Source of the DNA: Vibrio sp. SS-MA-C1-2
Lineage (GTDB): Bacteria > Pseudomonadota > Gammaproteobacteria > Enterobacterales > Vibrionaceae
DNA length: 64,000 nt
Direction of reading: 5' to 3'
NCBI RefSeq assembly: GCF_021513135.1
Contig: NZ_CP090981.1
Span: 744,001 to 808,000, forward strand
The position numbers and the translations under genes were made by a program. The notes below the pieces were generated by a model. It worked only from the letters and a program-made list of their open reading frames with translations. It did not search any database and was not told the origin of the DNA. Positions 63,185 through 64,000 of the stretch are shown here, piece by piece (position 1 is the first letter of the stretch; the number at the start of each line of letters is the position of its first letter).

Positions 63185-64000
63185 GTCAAACCAATCGGGG
63201 TATTATTGGTTGGTTTGCTAATAATTCCGTCGCTGCTAATTTATTAATGTGGCTACTTATTCTTGGTGGGATATTTAGTGCATTTACTATTAATAAAGAA
63301 GTTTTTCCTTCCTTTGAACTCAATTTTGTACGGGTCTCTGTTGCCTACCCGGGAGCCGCACCCGAAGAGATAGAAGAAGGCATTAACATCAAGATCGAAG
63401 AGGCGATCAAAGAGATTCAAGGGATCGAAGAGATTACCTCGATTGCCAGTGATGGTTCGGGAACGGTAACCGTTGAGGTTTCGGACAACTATGATCCTAA
63501 AGATATTCTCGATGAAATTAAGCTCGAAGTTGATGCTATCTCTACTTTCCCCGATAGTATTGAAAGTCCAAGTATTATTCAGGTCAAACCTGAGAATATG
63601 GTGCTGTTTGTTTCGGTCTATGGTGATCTAAACCCTTTCCAGATGAAAGAGCTTACCAAAAAAGCGCGTGATGAGATAACCCAACTTCCTGGCGTTTCTA
63701 ATGCTGAAATTATTGGCGCTTTAGATTATGAAATTTCGATTGAAGTGACAGAAGATAAGTTACGAGAGTATCAACTGACATTCACCCAAGTTGCACAAGC
63801 TGTCCAACGTTCTTCACTTGATTTGCCGGGTGGTTCTATCCGTGCCAATGATGGCAATATTATGCTTCGCACCAAAGCTCAAGCTTATAATCAGCAGGAT
63901 TTTGCCAATATCGTAGTGGCAAGCCGACCTGATGGCGGACGCGTTCTCTTATCTCAAGTTGCAACCATTAACGATGGCTTTGTTGATTGGAAAAGCTATG
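63181..64000 (+). CDS. RND efflux transporter, N-terminal part (cut by window end)
   Basis: The frame from ATG at 63181 stays open to the window edge (273 residues). It begins with a cytoplasmic tail and TM1 (NLLMWLLILGGIFSAFTINK), then VFPSFELNFVRVSVAYPGAA and EEIEEGINIKIEEAIKEIQG, the start of the porter domain of AcrB-like pumps. Later DEITQLPGVSNAEIIGALDY and VTEDKLREYQLTFTQVAQAV match too. It forms an operon with the adaptor. The substrate is unknown; membrane helices 2-12 are off the end. Confidence 0.92.
   Translation, partial: MSQTNRGIIGWFANNSVAANLLMWLLILGGIFSAFTINKEVFPSFELNFVRVSVAYPGAAPEEIEEGINIKIEEAIKEIQGIEEITSIASDGSGTVTVEVSDNYDPKDILDEIKLEVDAISTFPDSIESPSIIQVKPENMVLFVSVYGDLNPFQMKELTKKARDEITQLPGVSNAEIIGALDYEISIEVTEDKLREYQLTFTQVAQAVQRSSLDLPGGSIRANDGNIMLRTKAQAYNQQDFANIVVASRPDGGRVLLSQVATINDGFVDWKSY

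Overview
The window is chromosomal DNA of a low-GC gammaproteobacterium, almost certainly a member of the Vibrionaceae (Aliivibrio/Photobacterium-like). The evidence is the gene order rpsD-rpoA-rplQ followed by rRNA operons, the sequence of the rRNAs, the aspA-dcuA-fxsA-groESL neighbourhood, and the metH/lysC/pglL-like/uvrA block known from Vibrio. The genus is not settled from sequence alone.

Layout. 1-1570: the end of the S4/alpha ribosomal protein operon and its terminator. 1571-13882: two rRNA operons in direct tandem. The first is 16S-Ile-Ala-23S-5S-Thr-5S, the same order as E. coli rrnD; the second is 16S-Glu-Lys-Val-23S-5S. 13883-18130: a deoxynucleoside kinase, an HD hydrolase, a frameshifted EamA permease and ppiB, separated by ERIC-like repeats. 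18145-23642: a third rRNA operon with no spacer tRNA. 23765-27273: fdxA, a TrmH-family methyltransferase and an FAD oxidoreductase among more ERIC-like elements. 27275-35485: a stand-alone DsbD alpha domain, dcuA, aspA, fxsA, a MATE exporter and groESL with a heat-shock promoter. 35727-39044: a locus encoding two exported modular proteins, preceded by 15 perfect GCCGCAA heptamers. 39285-40746: two adjacent toxin-antitoxin pairs. 41221-49231: ytfJ, msrA, tamA, tamB and metA. 49389-63184 and on to the edge: a CPA1 antiporter, metH, a MazG-like protein, lysC, a PglL-like O-glycosylation enzyme, uvrA with a LexA box, and an RND efflux pair cut by the window end.

The strongest lead is the heptamer locus. 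An ATG with a good ribosome binding site opens an ORF that runs through the 15 heptamers into an immediate TAA. With one unit fewer the same ATG reads without a stop into a signal-peptide-like segment and a large secreted protein that has no credible start of its own. This is the arrangement of a phase-variable contingency gene, in the OFF state as assembled. Second, the 23S gene of the first operon carries a 139-nt structured insertion in helix 25, a classic intervening-sequence site, absent from the other two copies.

Three genes (EamA permease, tamB, metA) are each broken by what looks like one missing base in a homopolymer (T7, G8, A7). In each case adding one base restores a family-typical length. 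The shared pattern points to homopolymer sequencing error at least as much as to real gene decay, and the same caution applies to the repeat count in the heptamer locus.
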